Origin: DATLWN01 sp964492895
GTDB taxonomy: Bacteria > Pseudomonadota > Zetaproteobacteria > Mariprofundales > Mariprofundaceae
Reading direction: 5' to 3'
Assembly (NCBI GenBank): GCA_964492895.1
Contig: CAZBLR010000012.1
Location: 1-46,707, forward strand
DNA: 46,707 nt
This document shows, one piece after another, positions 7,038 to 15,332 of the stretch. Below the pieces are notes generated by a model that had not been told where the DNA came from, made no database searches, and saw nothing but the letters and a program-made list of their open reading frames with translations. The translations under genes were made by a program, and so were the position numbers. Within the stretch, counting starts at the first letter, position 1. Every line of letters begins with the position of its first letter.

Positions 7038-8111
7038 ATGAGCCGGCCCGCCATCGCCCACATCGACCTGGACAACCTGCGCCACAACTACCGGCTGCTC
7101 GACGAGCGTGCCGGCACGGCCGCCGTCATGGCCGTCGTCAAGGCCAATGCCTACGGCCACGGGCTCGATCTCGTGGCGCCGGCGCTGTTCGCGGACGGGT
7201 GCCGCCACTTCGGTGTCACCGATGCCAGCGAGGGGACCCGCCTGCGCAGCCTGCTGCCGGAGGATGCCGATGCCGCCATCTACCTGCTGTCAGGCATCTT
7301 CGATGCCGAGGATGCCCGCCTGGCCGCCGAACACGCCCTGGTCCCGGTCATCGCCGAAACGCTTCAGGCCGAACACCTGCGACAGGCGGGCTTTACAGGC
7401 CGGATCTGGATCAAGGTGGACACCGGCATGGGTCGGCTGGGCAGCCGCTCGCCGGCCGATCTCGCCGATATCTGCCGCCGCTACGGCATCCGGGTCGAGG
7501 GCATCATGTCCCATCTGGCCTGTGCCGACGATCCGGAGCACCCCCTGAACGCCGTGCAGGCCGATCAGTTTCAGGCCATCCTGGGCAGCTTCCCGAAGGG
7601 CACGCAGGCCTCACTGCTGAACAGCGCCGGCATCCAGATCCGACCTGACATGGCCGGCAATCTGGTGCGGCCCGGCATCGCCCTGTACGGCGCTGAGCCC
7701 ATCCCCGGCTGGCCGATGGGCCTGAAGCCCGTGATGCGCCTGACCGGCCAGGTCATGCAGCTCCGCGAGATCCCCAAGGGGAGCTCCGTATCCTATGGTG
7801 CCAGCTTCATCGCACCGGATGCCATGCCGGTGGCCGTCGTCAGCATGGGCTACGGCGACGGCCTGCCACGCGGGCTGTCCAACCGGGGAGCCGGCATCCA
7901 TGGTGATGCCCGGCTACCCATCGTCGGCCGGGTCTGCATGGACTACGTCATCCTGGACGCGCGGAACGCCCCGTCGATCCGGCCCGGCGACACCGTTGAG
8001 TTCTGGGGCGAGGCCCTGCTCGCCAACGAGGTGGCGGACATCCTCGATACCATCGCCTACACCCTGTTCGCCGGCGTCGGGCAGCGGGTGATCCGGAAGG
8101 TGCGTACGTGA
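7038..8111 (+). CDS. alr: alanine racemase
   Basis: A 357-residue PLP enzyme of fold type III that makes D-alanine for peptidoglycan. The PLP lysine is K35 in AVVKANAYGHG. The catalytic tyrosine lies in SVSYGASF near residue 255. The GYGDGLPR, GRVCMDY and LFAGVGQRV motifs of the C-terminal beta domain are all present. alr follows dnaB as in many gammaproteobacteria. Its stop overlaps the GTG of the permease gene, so alr and the Mla genes may share a transcript. Confidence 0.97.
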   Translation: MSRPAIAHIDLDNLRHNYRLLDERAGTAAVMAVVKANAYGHGLDLVAPALFADGCRHFGVTDASEGTRLRSLLPEDADAAIYLLSGIFDAEDARLAAEHALVPVIAETLQAEHLRQAGFTGRIWIKVDTGMGRLGSRSPADLADICRRYGIRVEGIMSHLACADDPEHPLNAVQADQFQAILGSFPKGTQASLLNSAGIQIRPDMAGNLVRPGIALYGAEPIPGWPMGLKPVMRLTGQVMQLREIPKGSSVSYGASFIAPDAMPVAVVSMGYGDGLPRGLSNRGAGIHGDARLPIVGRVCMDYVILDARNAPSIRPGDTVEFWGEALLANEVADILDTIAYTLFAGVGQRVIRKVRT

Positions 8112-8878
8112 GCTGGCTGCAGGCCTTCGGGGCGGGGGTCGAGGCCTTCCTGGCCCATCTGGGTCTGTATGCGAGTTTCCTCGGCCGCACCATCAAGCGC
8201 ATGGGCAGCCGCCCCTGGTACGGCAGCCTGATCCTGCAGCAGGCGGAGATGGTCGGCGTGCAATCGCTGCCCGTGGTGCTGCTGACCGCCCTGTTCACCG
8301 GCATGGTGCTGGCCCTGCAGTCCTATATCGCCTTCCACCGCTTCGGGGCCGAGAGCATGGTCGCCGTCGTCGTGTCGCTGTCGATGCTGCGCGAACTGGG
8401 ACCGGTGCTGGTGGGCCTGATGGTGTCCGGCCGCGTCGGTGCCTCGTTCGCCGCCGAGCTCGGCACCATGCGCGTGTCCGAACAGATCGACGCCCTGTGG
8501 ACGCTGTCCACCGACCCGGTGCGCTACCTGATCCTGCCGCGGCTGCTCGCGGCCACGCTGATGCTGCCGCTGCTGGTCATCGTGGCCGACATGATCGGCA
8601 TCACCGGCGGCTATGTGATCAGCGTGCTCATGCTGCACCAGAACCCGTCCGTCTATATCGACAAGACCACGCTGTACCTGCAGCTCAACGATTTCTATTC
8701 CGGCATCATCAAGGCCGGCTTTTTCGGCATGCTGATCGGCCTGATCGGCTGCACCGAGGGCTTCCATTGCCGGGGGGGTGCGGCCGGCGTCGGCCGGGCC
8801 ACCACGCGTGCCGTGGTCATCGCCAGCATGAGCATCCTGGTTTCCGACTACTTCCTGACCGCATGGATGTTCGGATGA
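8108..8878 (+). CDS. mlaE: MlaE-type ABC transporter permease
   Basis: A 256-residue inner-membrane protein of the MlaE/YrbE family, the permease of MCE-linked phospholipid transporters. It shows LQSYIAFHRFGAES, the conserved LRELGPVLVGLMVSGRVGAS loop near residue 100, AAELGTMRVSEQIDAL, and the C-terminal GGAAGVGRATTRAVV signature. About five hydrophobic segments are visible. The GTG start overlaps the alr stop and the stop overlaps the ATPase start. Here the permease precedes the ATPase, unlike the E. coli order mlaF-mlaE. Confidence 0.93.
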   Translation: MSWLQAFGAGVEAFLAHLGLYASFLGRTIKRMGSRPWYGSLILQQAEMVGVQSLPVVLLTALFTGMVLALQSYIAFHRFGAESMVAVVVSLSMLRELGPVLVGLMVSGRVGASFAAELGTMRVSEQIDALWTLSTDPVRYLILPRLLAATLMLPLLVIVADMIGITGGYVISVLMLHQNPSVYIDKTTLYLQLNDFYSGIIKAGFFGMLIGLIGCTEGFHCRGGAAGVGRATTRAVVIASMSILVSDYFLTAWMFG

Positions 8879-9660
8879 GTCAGGATACACAGCCCCGCAT
8901 CCGCATCCGCGGCCTGCGCAAGGGCTTCGGCGACAAGCTGGTGCTCGACGGCATCGATCTGGACATCATGCCGGGGGAATCGATGACCGTGATCGGCATG
9001 TCCGGCAGCGGCAAGAGCGTGCTGATCAAGTGCATCCTCGGCCTGATGAAGCCGGATGCCGGCGAGGTACTCGTCGACGGCGAGAACTGGCTGGCCCTGG
9101 ACGAGGCCGAACAGCTGGAGCGCATGCGCCGGGTCGGCATGCTGTTCCAGGGCGCTGCCCTGTTCGATTCGCTGCCGGTCTGGGAGAACGTGGCCTTCGC
9201 CCTGCTGCATCACGGCGAGTCCCGCGAGGCCGCGCGAAGCCGTGCCACCGAGGTGCTGGACTGGGTCGATCTGCCCGGCATCGAGGACAGGATGCCGGCC
9301 GAGCTTTCCGGCGGCATGGCCAAGCGCGTGGGCCTGGCCCGCGCGATCTGCCACCGTCCCGACATCGTGTTCTTCGACGAGCCCACGACCGGGCTGGATC
9401 CGATCATGTCGGACGTCATCAACCACCTGATCGTGCGCCTGCACCACGATTTCGATTCCACCATCGTCACCATCACCCACGACATGAAAAGCGCCATGGC
9501 GATCAGCGATACGATCACCATGCTCGCCAACGCGCGCATCCATCGGCAAATGCCCGCAAACGCGCTACAATCTGACAGGGATCCGGTGGTCCGGCAGTTC
9601 GTCGAAGGCCGGGCCGAAGGACCGATCAACGTCAGCGAACACAATGGGGCGGGGACATGA
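8875..9660 (+). CDS. mlaF: MlaF-type ABC transporter ATP-binding protein
   Basis: A 261-residue cytoplasmic ATPase that would drive lipid movement through MlaE. The ATG at 8875 overlaps the mlaE stop (ATGA). It carries Walker A GMSGSGKSVL near residue 40, a Q-loop (MLFQGAALFDS), the signature LSGGMAKRVGLARA near residue 145, Walker B IVFFDEPTTGLDP and the H-loop ITHD. The family-typical SLPVWENVAF follows the Q-loop. Length and motifs are normal. Confidence 0.94.
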   Translation: MSQDTQPRIRIRGLRKGFGDKLVLDGIDLDIMPGESMTVIGMSGSGKSVLIKCILGLMKPDAGEVLVDGENWLALDEAEQLERMRRVGMLFQGAALFDSLPVWENVAFALLHHGESREAARSRATEVLDWVDLPGIEDRMPAELSGGMAKRVGLARAICHRPDIVFFDEPTTGLDPIMSDVINHLIVRLHHDFDSTIVTITHDMKSAMAISDTITMLANARIHRQMPANALQSDRDPVVRQFVEGRAEGPINVSEHNGAGT

Positions 9661-9676
9661 ACAAAGGGGTGCAGAC

Positions 9677-10630
9677 TTGAATGCCCAGGCCCGTCTGGGG
9701 GCCTTCGTCCTGGTTGCGCTGATCCTGCTGGGCCTGATGTCCAGCCGCATCGGCGGCTTCGTATGGTTCAAGCAGCAGCACAACATCGTCGAAACCGAAT
9801 TCAACGACCTGATGGGACTCGAACCCCAGTCGGATGTGCGCATGGCCGGCGTCAAGGTCGGCTCCATTCAGGAGATCAAGCTCGACAAAGGCCGGGCCCT
9901 GGTGCGCATCGCGCTGCTGCCCGGCATCCGGCTGCCGGCGTCCACGCAGGCCTCGATCGTCAGCCGCGGCATGGTCGGCGAGAAATACCTGTCGCTGCAT
10001 TCCACCCCGGGAGACACGCGCTGGCTGCCGGACGGGGCGCGCATCCCTTCCGTGCCGGGCGGCGACATCAACACCCTGATCGGCCAGATGGGCAGCGTCA
10101 TCGCGGACATCCGCACCATCAGCGACGCATTGAAACAGATGCTGGCCAACGGCGATAGCAAGGACTCGCTGCGCGCCCTGATCAGCAAAACCAACACCAC
10201 CGTCGCCGAGATCTCGCAGATGGTGCATGAGAACCGCAAGGACCTGCATGCCACCATCCACAACCTGAGCAAGGTCAGCGCGGACCTGAAGAAGGATCTG
10301 CCGGCATCGATTCACGAGCTGTCCGAGGCCACGAAGCAGCTGCCGGCGGCGATCCGCTCCAGCAAACAATTCTTCTCGGAAGGCACGACCACCGTGAATC
10401 ATGCCGACGCCATCCTGGTCGACAACCGCGAGAACCTGTATCGCATGCTGTTCGAACTGCGCAAGTCCTCCGAGAACCTGGAGGCGCTGTCCGACGACCT
10501 GCGCCGCAACCCCTGGAAGCTGCTCAACAAGGGACCCGAGGTGCCGCCGGGCCCGCGTGCGCGCCAGGAGAAGATGGAGGAGATGCTGCTGACCACCGGC
10601 CAGATGGGAGTGAGCCCTGCGCAGCCGTAG
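9677..10630 (+). CDS. mlaD: MlaD/MCE-domain periplasmic lipid-binding protein
   Basis: A 317-residue protein. An N-terminal membrane anchor (residues 5-25) is followed by an MCE domain at about 30-120 (FNDLMGLEPQSDVRMAGVKVG, STQASIVSRGMVGEKYLSL, PSVPGGD). A long helical or coiled-coil region of about 190 residues follows, rich in polar heptads. MlaD of E. coli is about 180 residues, so this is a longer MCE type whose C-terminal helices could form a tunnel. The TTG at 9677 (after AAAGGGG) is preferred; an in-frame ATG at 9644 would overlap mlaF and add 11 residues. Confidence 0.88.
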   Translation: MNAQARLGAFVLVALILLGLMSSRIGGFVWFKQQHNIVETEFNDLMGLEPQSDVRMAGVKVGSIQEIKLDKGRALVRIALLPGIRLPASTQASIVSRGMVGEKYLSLHSTPGDTRWLPDGARIPSVPGGDINTLIGQMGSVIADIRTISDALKQMLANGDSKDSLRALISKTNTTVAEISQMVHENRKDLHATIHNLSKVSADLKKDLPASIHELSEATKQLPAAIRSSKQFFSEGTTTVNHADAILVDNRENLYRMLFELRKSSENLEALSDDLRRNPWKLLNKGPEVPPGPRARQEKMEEMLLTTGQMGVSPAQP

Positions 10631-10637
10631 CCTCGCC

Positions 10638-11408
10638 TTGCTGCTGATGCTGGGCCTTCTCGGTGCTTGCGCCACGAGCAAGCCGCCAACCCCCTTCAGT
10701 GCTGCCCAGCGTTACTACGAGGCGGGGCAGGATACCGAGGCCAGGCGCGCGCTCGAGAACGAGCTCGCGGCCCGGCCGGATAACCTCGACGCCCGCTACA
10801 ACCTGGCCGTATTGCTGACGCGCATCGGCCACACGGATGCGGCGCGAAAGCTGTACGAGGAGAACATGCGGCGCGGCTGGCACCTGCCCACCGTCGTCAA
10901 CCTGAGCGTGCTGTACCGCCAGGCCGGAGAGGCCGACCGTGCCCGCAAACTGCTGCAGGATGCCGCCGCGCATTTCCCGAACGAGGCCGTCCCATGGTAC
11001 ATGCTGGCCGGGATGGACGCCCGTGACGGGCACAACACCGAGGCACGCCGGGACTACGAGCAGGCCCTGCGTGCCGATCCCAGGAACGGCTATGCCCATA
11101 TCCGCTACGCCCGCTTCCTGGCCGCGCACGGCGATGTCACCGCCGCCCTGACGCAAAGCGCCCGGGCCGTGGCGCTGCTGCCGAATATCGCATCCTGCTG
11201 GATGATCCATGGCGACATCCTGAACCAGACCGGAAAATACGATGCCGCCCTGATCGCCTACCAGAAGAGCGCCGCCCTGGACCCGGACGAGGCCGATGTG
11301 CGCACGCGCATCATTGCCGTGCTGCGCAAACTGGGCGACAATGCGCGTGCCGACCGGATGGAGCAGGCGCTGAAACGGCAGGCTGACATGCACGGGGAGG
11401 ATCGATAG
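10638..11408 (+). CDS. TPR-repeat lipoprotein in the mla cluster
   Basis: About 256 residues. The N-terminal hydrophobic stretch ends in a lipobox (L-G-A-C), so it should be a lipoprotein. At least five tetratricopeptide repeats follow (for example LDARYNLAVLLTRIGHTDAARKLYEE). The TTG at 10638 gives a signal peptide without basic residues. A CTG at 10617, six bases after GGGAG, would add MRSRSLA and a proper positive n-region, so the true start may be that unusual CTG. It begins right after mlaD and overlaps the tautomerase gene. Similar TPR lipoproteins act as assembly scaffolds (PilF/NlpI-like); its partner is unknown. Confidence 0.75.
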   Translation: MLLMLGLLGACATSKPPTPFSAAQRYYEAGQDTEARRALENELAARPDNLDARYNLAVLLTRIGHTDAARKLYEENMRRGWHLPTVVNLSVLYRQAGEADRARKLLQDAAAHFPNEAVPWYMLAGMDARDGHNTEARRDYEQALRADPRNGYAHIRYARFLAAHGDVTAALTQSARAVALLPNIASCWMIHGDILNQTGKYDAALIAYQKSAALDPDEADVRTRIIAVLRKLGDNARADRMEQALKRQADMHGEDR

Positions 11409-11587
11409 TGCCCTATATCAATGTGCGCGTCGCGGGCGCGCTGACACGGGAACAGAAGGAACGGATCGTCGACGGGATCACGCGCGTGATGCAGGAGGTG
11501 GCGGGCAAGCCGCCGGAGTCGACCTACATCACCATCGATGAGGTGGATCGCGGCAACTGGGCCAAGGCGGGGCGGCTTCTCGACTGA
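11408..11587 (+). CDS. 4-oxalocrotonate tautomerase family protein (59 aa)
   Basis: A small gene: GTG at 11408 (sharing G with the preceding TAG), GGGGAGG ribosome-binding site at 11394-11400, TGA at 11585-11587. The protein begins M-P-Y-I-N-V-R-V. The Pro that becomes residue 1 after Met removal is the catalytic base of the tautomerase superfamily. The Arg in LTREQKERI and the C-terminal IDEVDRGNWAKAG pattern with the conserved Trp fit 4-OT/YwhB-type enzymes. It would keto-enol isomerise a small 2-oxo acid; the substrate is unknown. It looks coupled to the TPR lipoprotein gene. Confidence 0.85.
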   Translation: MPYINVRVAGALTREQKERIVDGITRVMQEVAGKPPESTYITIDEVDRGNWAKAGRLLD

Positions 11588-11626
11588 GACCCGCGCGGCT
11601 TTCCCGGACGGGCTATACTGACCGGG

Positions 11627-12766
11627 ATGGGCAGCAATTCGGCCACGGACATCCCCTTCGTCCCCTCGAAGCCAGGCACCCTGGGCATCGAGATGGAATG
11701 GATCACCGTCGACAGCGCTTCCGGCATGCAGGCCCCACTGGCACCCGCCGTGTTCGACGCCATCGACCCGACCCCCAGGATCAAGCCGGAGCTGTTCACA
11801 TCGACCATCGAGATCAACACCGGCATCCACATGCAGAGCCGGTCCTGCATCGATGAGATGGCCGCATCCCACCACCGGATCAGCCGCATCCTGGCCGGGC
11901 GAGACGGCGCCCTGATGTCGACCGGCACCCACCCGTTCGCAAGCTGGCAGGATCAGCAGGTGACCGACGATCCACGCTATCACCGGCTGATCGACGAACA
12001 GCAGCGGGCCGCCCGCCGCTTCAACATCTTCGGCATCCACGTGCATATCGGCATGCCCAGTGGGGATGCCTGCATCCGCACCATGAACCACCTGATGCCC
12101 ATCGTGCCGTTCTTCCTGGCCATCTCGGCCAATTCCCCCTACTGGCACGGCGAGGATACGGGGCTGAGCTCCTACCGGACCAAGGTCTCCGAGAACCTGA
12201 GCCAGGGGGGCATGCCGTTCTATTACGACGACTGGCAGGACTTCCGGCACTGTGTCCACCGACTGATCGCCACGCACAGCATCGAAACCGTGCGCGAGAT
12301 CTGGTGGGAGATGCGCCCGCATCCGGATTTCGGCACCCTCGAGATCCGCGTCGGCGACATGCCGGCCACCGCCGAGGATACGCACGCCTACGTCGCCTAT
12401 GTCAGGAGCGAATGCCTGGCGGCCCTTTCGACCGATGGACAAGTGAAACGGATGCACCCGTCGCTGATCCGCGAAAACCGGTGGCGGGCCTGCCGCCACG
12501 GCATGCACGCCAGCATCATCGACCCGCATACCGAAAGGCAGTATCCGCTCCTCACCTGGCTCGAACGTCGCTTGGCATACCTTGAAACACGAGGAGCCGA
12601 CGCCGTCGACCTGTCTGCCGTTTCCGGCCGTCTTCCGGCATGGCAGGCGGACGGTGACGGCGCCGACCGCCAGCGTCGCATCCATGCACAAACAGACTCG
12701 AGGGCGGCGATGATCGAAGGCATCTGCAATGACGGCTGGGCTTCCTGGCAGGATCAGGCGCAATGA
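11627..12766 (+). CDS. YbdK-type carboxylate-amine ligase (glutamate-cysteine ligase family 2)
   Basis: A 379-residue protein of the GCS2 family with the glutamine-synthetase-like fold. Motifs: LGIEMEWITVD near the start (Glu metal ligands), ELFTSTIEINTGIH, NIFGIHVHIGMPS near residue 135, SANSPYWHGEDTGLSSYR, and WEMRPHPDFGTLEIRVGD near residue 235. E. coli YbdK has weak gamma-glutamylcysteine ligase activity; the physiological substrate of the group is uncertain. It overlaps the downstream M20 amidohydrolase by ATGA, which suggests a paired amide-forming and amide-hydrolysing function (inference). Confidence 0.87.
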   Translation: MGSNSATDIPFVPSKPGTLGIEMEWITVDSASGMQAPLAPAVFDAIDPTPRIKPELFTSTIEINTGIHMQSRSCIDEMAASHHRISRILAGRDGALMSTGTHPFASWQDQQVTDDPRYHRLIDEQQRAARRFNIFGIHVHIGMPSGDACIRTMNHLMPIVPFFLAISANSPYWHGEDTGLSSYRTKVSENLSQGGMPFYYDDWQDFRHCVHRLIATHSIETVREIWWEMRPHPDFGTLEIRVGDMPATAEDTHAYVAYVRSECLAALSTDGQVKRMHPSLIRENRWRACRHGMHASIIDPHTERQYPLLTWLERRLAYLETRGADAVDLSAVSGRLPAWQADGDGADRQRRIHAQTDSRAAMIEGICNDGWASWQDQAQ

Positions 12767-13947
12767 CGGCGGGGATCTCGCCCGGAGACCTGGCCGCCCA
12801 TATCGCCGCCGTCATGCCGGCCGTTGTCGATATCCGGCGCCACCTGCACCGGCATCCCGAGTTGTCCGGCCAGGAACAGGCCACGTCGCGCTTCGTGGCC
12901 CGGCACTGCAAGAACCTCGGACTGGCGGTGGAGGAGCATATCGGCGGATTCGGCCTGCTCGCCCGGTTGCATATCGCGGACGACCGCCCCTGCATCGCCC
13001 TGCGCGCCGATATGGATGCGCTGCCCATCCATGAAACCACGGCTTGCGCCTATGCATCGGAGAATCCCGGCGTCTCCCATGCCTGCGGCCATGACGCCCA
13101 CACGGCCATGCTGATCGGAACGCTGATGGTGCTGCAAGGCCTCGACGGGCTGGTGCACAACGTGGCGGCGATCTTCCAGCCGGCCGAGGAGACGACCGCC
13201 GGCGCCGCCGCCATGATCCGGGACGGCGTCCTGGAGCGCATCCGGCCGCAGCGGATCCATGCCCTGCACGTCTACCCCTACCTGCCGAGCGGCAGCATCG
13301 GCCTCAGGACCGGGCCGATGTGCGCCTCGGCGGACATGTTCGAGGTCGAGATCACGGGTCATGGCGGCCATGCCGCCCGGCCGCACGAATGCACGGATAC
13401 CATTCTGGTCGCCAGCCACATCATCCAGGCCCTGCACCATATCGTCAGCCGGCGCGTGGACCCGATGCAGCCGGCCGTGCTGACCGTCGGTCAGATCCAG
13501 GGCGGCCATGCCCCGAACGTCATCCCCGAACGCGTCACGTTCTCCGGTACCGTGCGCACGCTGGACCAGCAGGTGCGCGACGAGATCCGCTCCCGCATGG
13601 ACCACATCATCCGGCAAACGGCCGAGATCTGGGGAACGACGGCAAGCTTCACCATGAATGCCACGACCCCCCTGCTCGCCAATCCGCCGGAGATCATGCG
13701 CCTGACCGAGGATGCGCTGCGGCGCCTGATGCCCGACACCCCGCTGATCCGCATCGAGGCGCCATCGATGGGAGGAGAGGATTTCGCCGAATTCCTGCAA
13801 CGGGTGCCCGGGTGCCTGCTGCGCCTGGGAACGGGGGCCACGCCGAACACCCGCCATCCCCTGCACCATCCCGCCTTCGACATCGACGAGCAGGCCATGG
13901 CCACCGGCATCGGGGCACTGGTCAGCCTTGCCCTGACGGAAGGCTAA
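12763..13947 (+). CDS. M20 family amidohydrolase (hippurate/N-acyl-amino-acid hydrolase type)
   Basis: A 394-residue metallopeptidase. Zinc-site motifs are RADMDALPIHE near residue 85, SHACGHDAHTAM near residue 107, and FQPAEETTAG with catalytic Glu near residue 143. The dimerisation domain (residues 185-300) contains GHGGHAARPHECTD. The final metal ligand lies in APSMGGEDFAEF and the C-terminal histidine in RHPLHHPAFDID. It has no signal peptide, so it is cytoplasmic. It is translationally coupled to the YbdK-like ligase. The likely substrate is an N-acyl amino acid or small amide conjugate; the exact one is unknown. Confidence 0.92.
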   Translation: MTAGISPGDLAAHIAAVMPAVVDIRRHLHRHPELSGQEQATSRFVARHCKNLGLAVEEHIGGFGLLARLHIADDRPCIALRADMDALPIHETTACAYASENPGVSHACGHDAHTAMLIGTLMVLQGLDGLVHNVAAIFQPAEETTAGAAAMIRDGVLERIRPQRIHALHVYPYLPSGSIGLRTGPMCASADMFEVEITGHGGHAARPHECTDTILVASHIIQALHHIVSRRVDPMQPAVLTVGQIQGGHAPNVIPERVTFSGTVRTLDQQVRDEIRSRMDHIIRQTAEIWGTTASFTMNATTPLLANPPEIMRLTEDALRRLMPDTPLIRIEAPSMGGEDFAEFLQRVPGCLLRLGTGATPNTRHPLHHPAFDIDEQAMATGIGALVSLALTEG

Positions 13948-13966
13948 GGATGCCCTGAGAAACGCA

Positions 13967-14141
13967 GCGCATCCATGTATGGCACCCATTGGGTGCGATG
14001 CGTGCAAGATTGCTCTCCTGCAATCTTGTGTGCGCAAAGGAAAAACCGCGCTTTTCCCTTTGCGCCCTGAAAGACTGCAGCGATGCAGCTTTTCAGAGTC
14101 TTCCTAGCACCGGGGGCTTGTATTTTGGCTCACCAGCCCCC
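13967..14141. repeat. array of five inverted repeats in the M20-fxsA spacer
   Basis: Five consecutive dyads lie in a 205-base spacer. (1) CGCATC 13968-13973 with GATGCG 13997-14002, enclosing a GCACCC/GGGTGC hairpin 13982-13996. (2) A perfect 9-bp stem, 14005-14013 with 14020-14028, loop 6. (3) 14032-14044 with 14052-14065, 13 bp with one bulged C. (4) CTGAAA and CTGCA at 14067-14079 with TGCAG and TTTCAG at 14084-14096, two small bulges. (5) GGGGGCT 14112-14118 with AGCCCCC 14135-14141. No T-run follows any of them, so they are not standard terminators. Candidates are a REP/MITE-like element or a structured transcript. Confidence 0.75.
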
Positions 14142-14152
14142 ATAAAGGTTCT

Positions 14153-14581
14153 ATGCTGCGTCTGCTACTGGTCCTGCTGGTTTTCCTGCCGCTCACCGAA
14201 TTGTACGTGCTGATCGAGGTCGGCAGCCGCATCGGCGGGGCCATCACGATCCTGCTCTGCCTGGCCACGGCGGCCATCGGCGGCTGGCTGGTGCGCGTGC
14301 AGGGCCTGCAGACCCTGCTGACGGCCCGCCGGCATCTGGAGGCAGGACAGATCCCGGCCGAGTCCGTGGCCCACGGCCTGCTGCTTTCCCTGGCCGGCCT
14401 GCTGCTGCTGACGCCCGGCTTCGTCACCGATATCATCGGTTTTCTGCTGCTGATCCCGGCCCTGCGCCGGCTGATCATGCGCCGATGGCTTCCCGGGTCC
14501 TTGTCCGCATCCGGCCAGGCGGCCTGGATCGAGGCCGAGATCGTCGAAAGCAGCGATGACCGGCACCATCCGCTTCATTAA
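14153..14581 (+). CDS. fxsA: FxsA family membrane protein
   Basis: A 142-residue protein with the FxsA pattern: N-terminal hydrophobic LLLVLLVFLPLTELYVLIEVGSRIG, AAIGGWLVRVQGLQTL, and LAGLLLLTPGFVTDIIGFLLLIPALR. About three transmembrane segments are visible, with a short soluble tail. In E. coli FxsA affects exclusion of phage T7 by the F plasmid; a general role is not established. The start follows the hairpin array directly and has only a weak ribosome-binding site (AAAGG at 14143-14147). Confidence 0.85.
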   Translation: MLRLLLVLLVFLPLTELYVLIEVGSRIGGAITILLCLATAAIGGWLVRVQGLQTLLTARRHLEAGQIPAESVAHGLLLSLAGLLLLTPGFVTDIIGFLLLIPALRRLIMRRWLPGSLSASGQAAWIEAEIVESSDDRHHPLH

Positions 14582-14634
14582 ATCTTAAGCTCGGCGCGGC
14601 TAGCTTCCGCGCAGATCGTGATCCGGAGGTTTCC

Positions 14635-15291
14635 ATGAATCTAGCCACCCTGAGCTCCACCCAACTGGCCGATGCCCGCATCGCCTTTCTCGGCCGCACC
14701 TACGGCATGCTGGCCCTGTGCATCGCCGCCGGCAGTGTCGGCGCCTATGCCTCGCTGGGCATGGCCTTCCCCATGGCGCATCCGTGGCTGACCCTGTTCA
14801 TGATGATGGGCGGCGTCTTCGTCGTGCAGGCCGTCCGCCATACCCCCGGCATCAACCTGCTCGCCCTGCTTGGCTTCGGCGCCCTGACCGGTTTCGCCAT
14901 CTCCCCGCTGATCGGTCTGGTGGCCGCCAAGTCCGGCATGCTGGTGGCGCAGGCGTTCATGACGACGGCCGTCGCCTTCGTCGCCCTGACGGCCTATACC
15001 TTCGTCTCCCGCCGCGATTTCTCGTTCCTGCGCGGCTTCGTGTGGATGGGCTTGATCGCCGTGGTCATCCTGGGACTCAGCAACCTGTTCTTCCATTCGG
15101 CCACCATGGCCCTGGCGCTGAGCGGCATCAGCGTACTGCTGTTCTCGGCCTTCATCCTGTACGACACGTCGACCATCCTGCGCAGCTATCCCAACGACGA
15201 ATACATCGCCGCCGCGCTGACCCTATACCTGGATGTGTTCCTGCTGTTCGAGAACCTGCTGGTGCTGTTCGGCATGCTGGATGACAACTGA
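14635..15291 (+). CDS. Bax inhibitor-1/YccA family membrane protein
   Basis: A 218-residue inner-membrane protein with seven predicted hydrophobic segments. GGAGG sits 6 bases before the ATG. Family features are FLGRTYGMLALCIAAGSVGA near the N-terminus, the Gly-rich GFGALTGFAISPLI, LTAYTFVSRRDFSFL, and the C-terminal SAFILYDTSTILR and LYLDVFLLFENLL with the Asp residues that form the pH-sensing, Ca2+-leak pore in BsYetJ. E. coli YccA interacts with FtsH. Ion transport here is inferred from the family. Confidence 0.9.
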   Translation: MNLATLSSTQLADARIAFLGRTYGMLALCIAAGSVGAYASLGMAFPMAHPWLTLFMMMGGVFVVQAVRHTPGINLLALLGFGALTGFAISPLIGLVAAKSGMLVAQAFMTTAVAFVALTAYTFVSRRDFSFLRGFVWMGLIAVVILGLSNLFFHSATMALALSGISVLLFSAFILYDTSTILRSYPNDEYIAAALTLYLDVFLLFENLLVLFGMLDDN

Positions 15292-15307
15292 GGAGGGAGG
15301 TCCTCCT
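15291..15307. terminator. small hairpin between convergent genes (weak terminator candidate)
   Basis: AGGAGG (15291-15296) can pair with CCTCCT (15302-15307) around a 5-base loop, overlapping the last base of the BI-1 stop codon and facing aroB. There is no T-run, so a terminator role is uncertain. Confidence 0.3.
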
Positions 15308-15332
15308 GCCTGCTCATTTCGACAAGCGATCG

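Noticed and set aside
13967..14141. Hairpin array as a set of Rho-independent terminators
   Set aside because: None of the stems is followed by a T-run on either strand.
13989..14213. A 74-codon frame across the hairpin array
   Set aside because: It is built from inverted repeats and runs into fxsA in the wrong frame; no ribosome-binding site or domain was seen.
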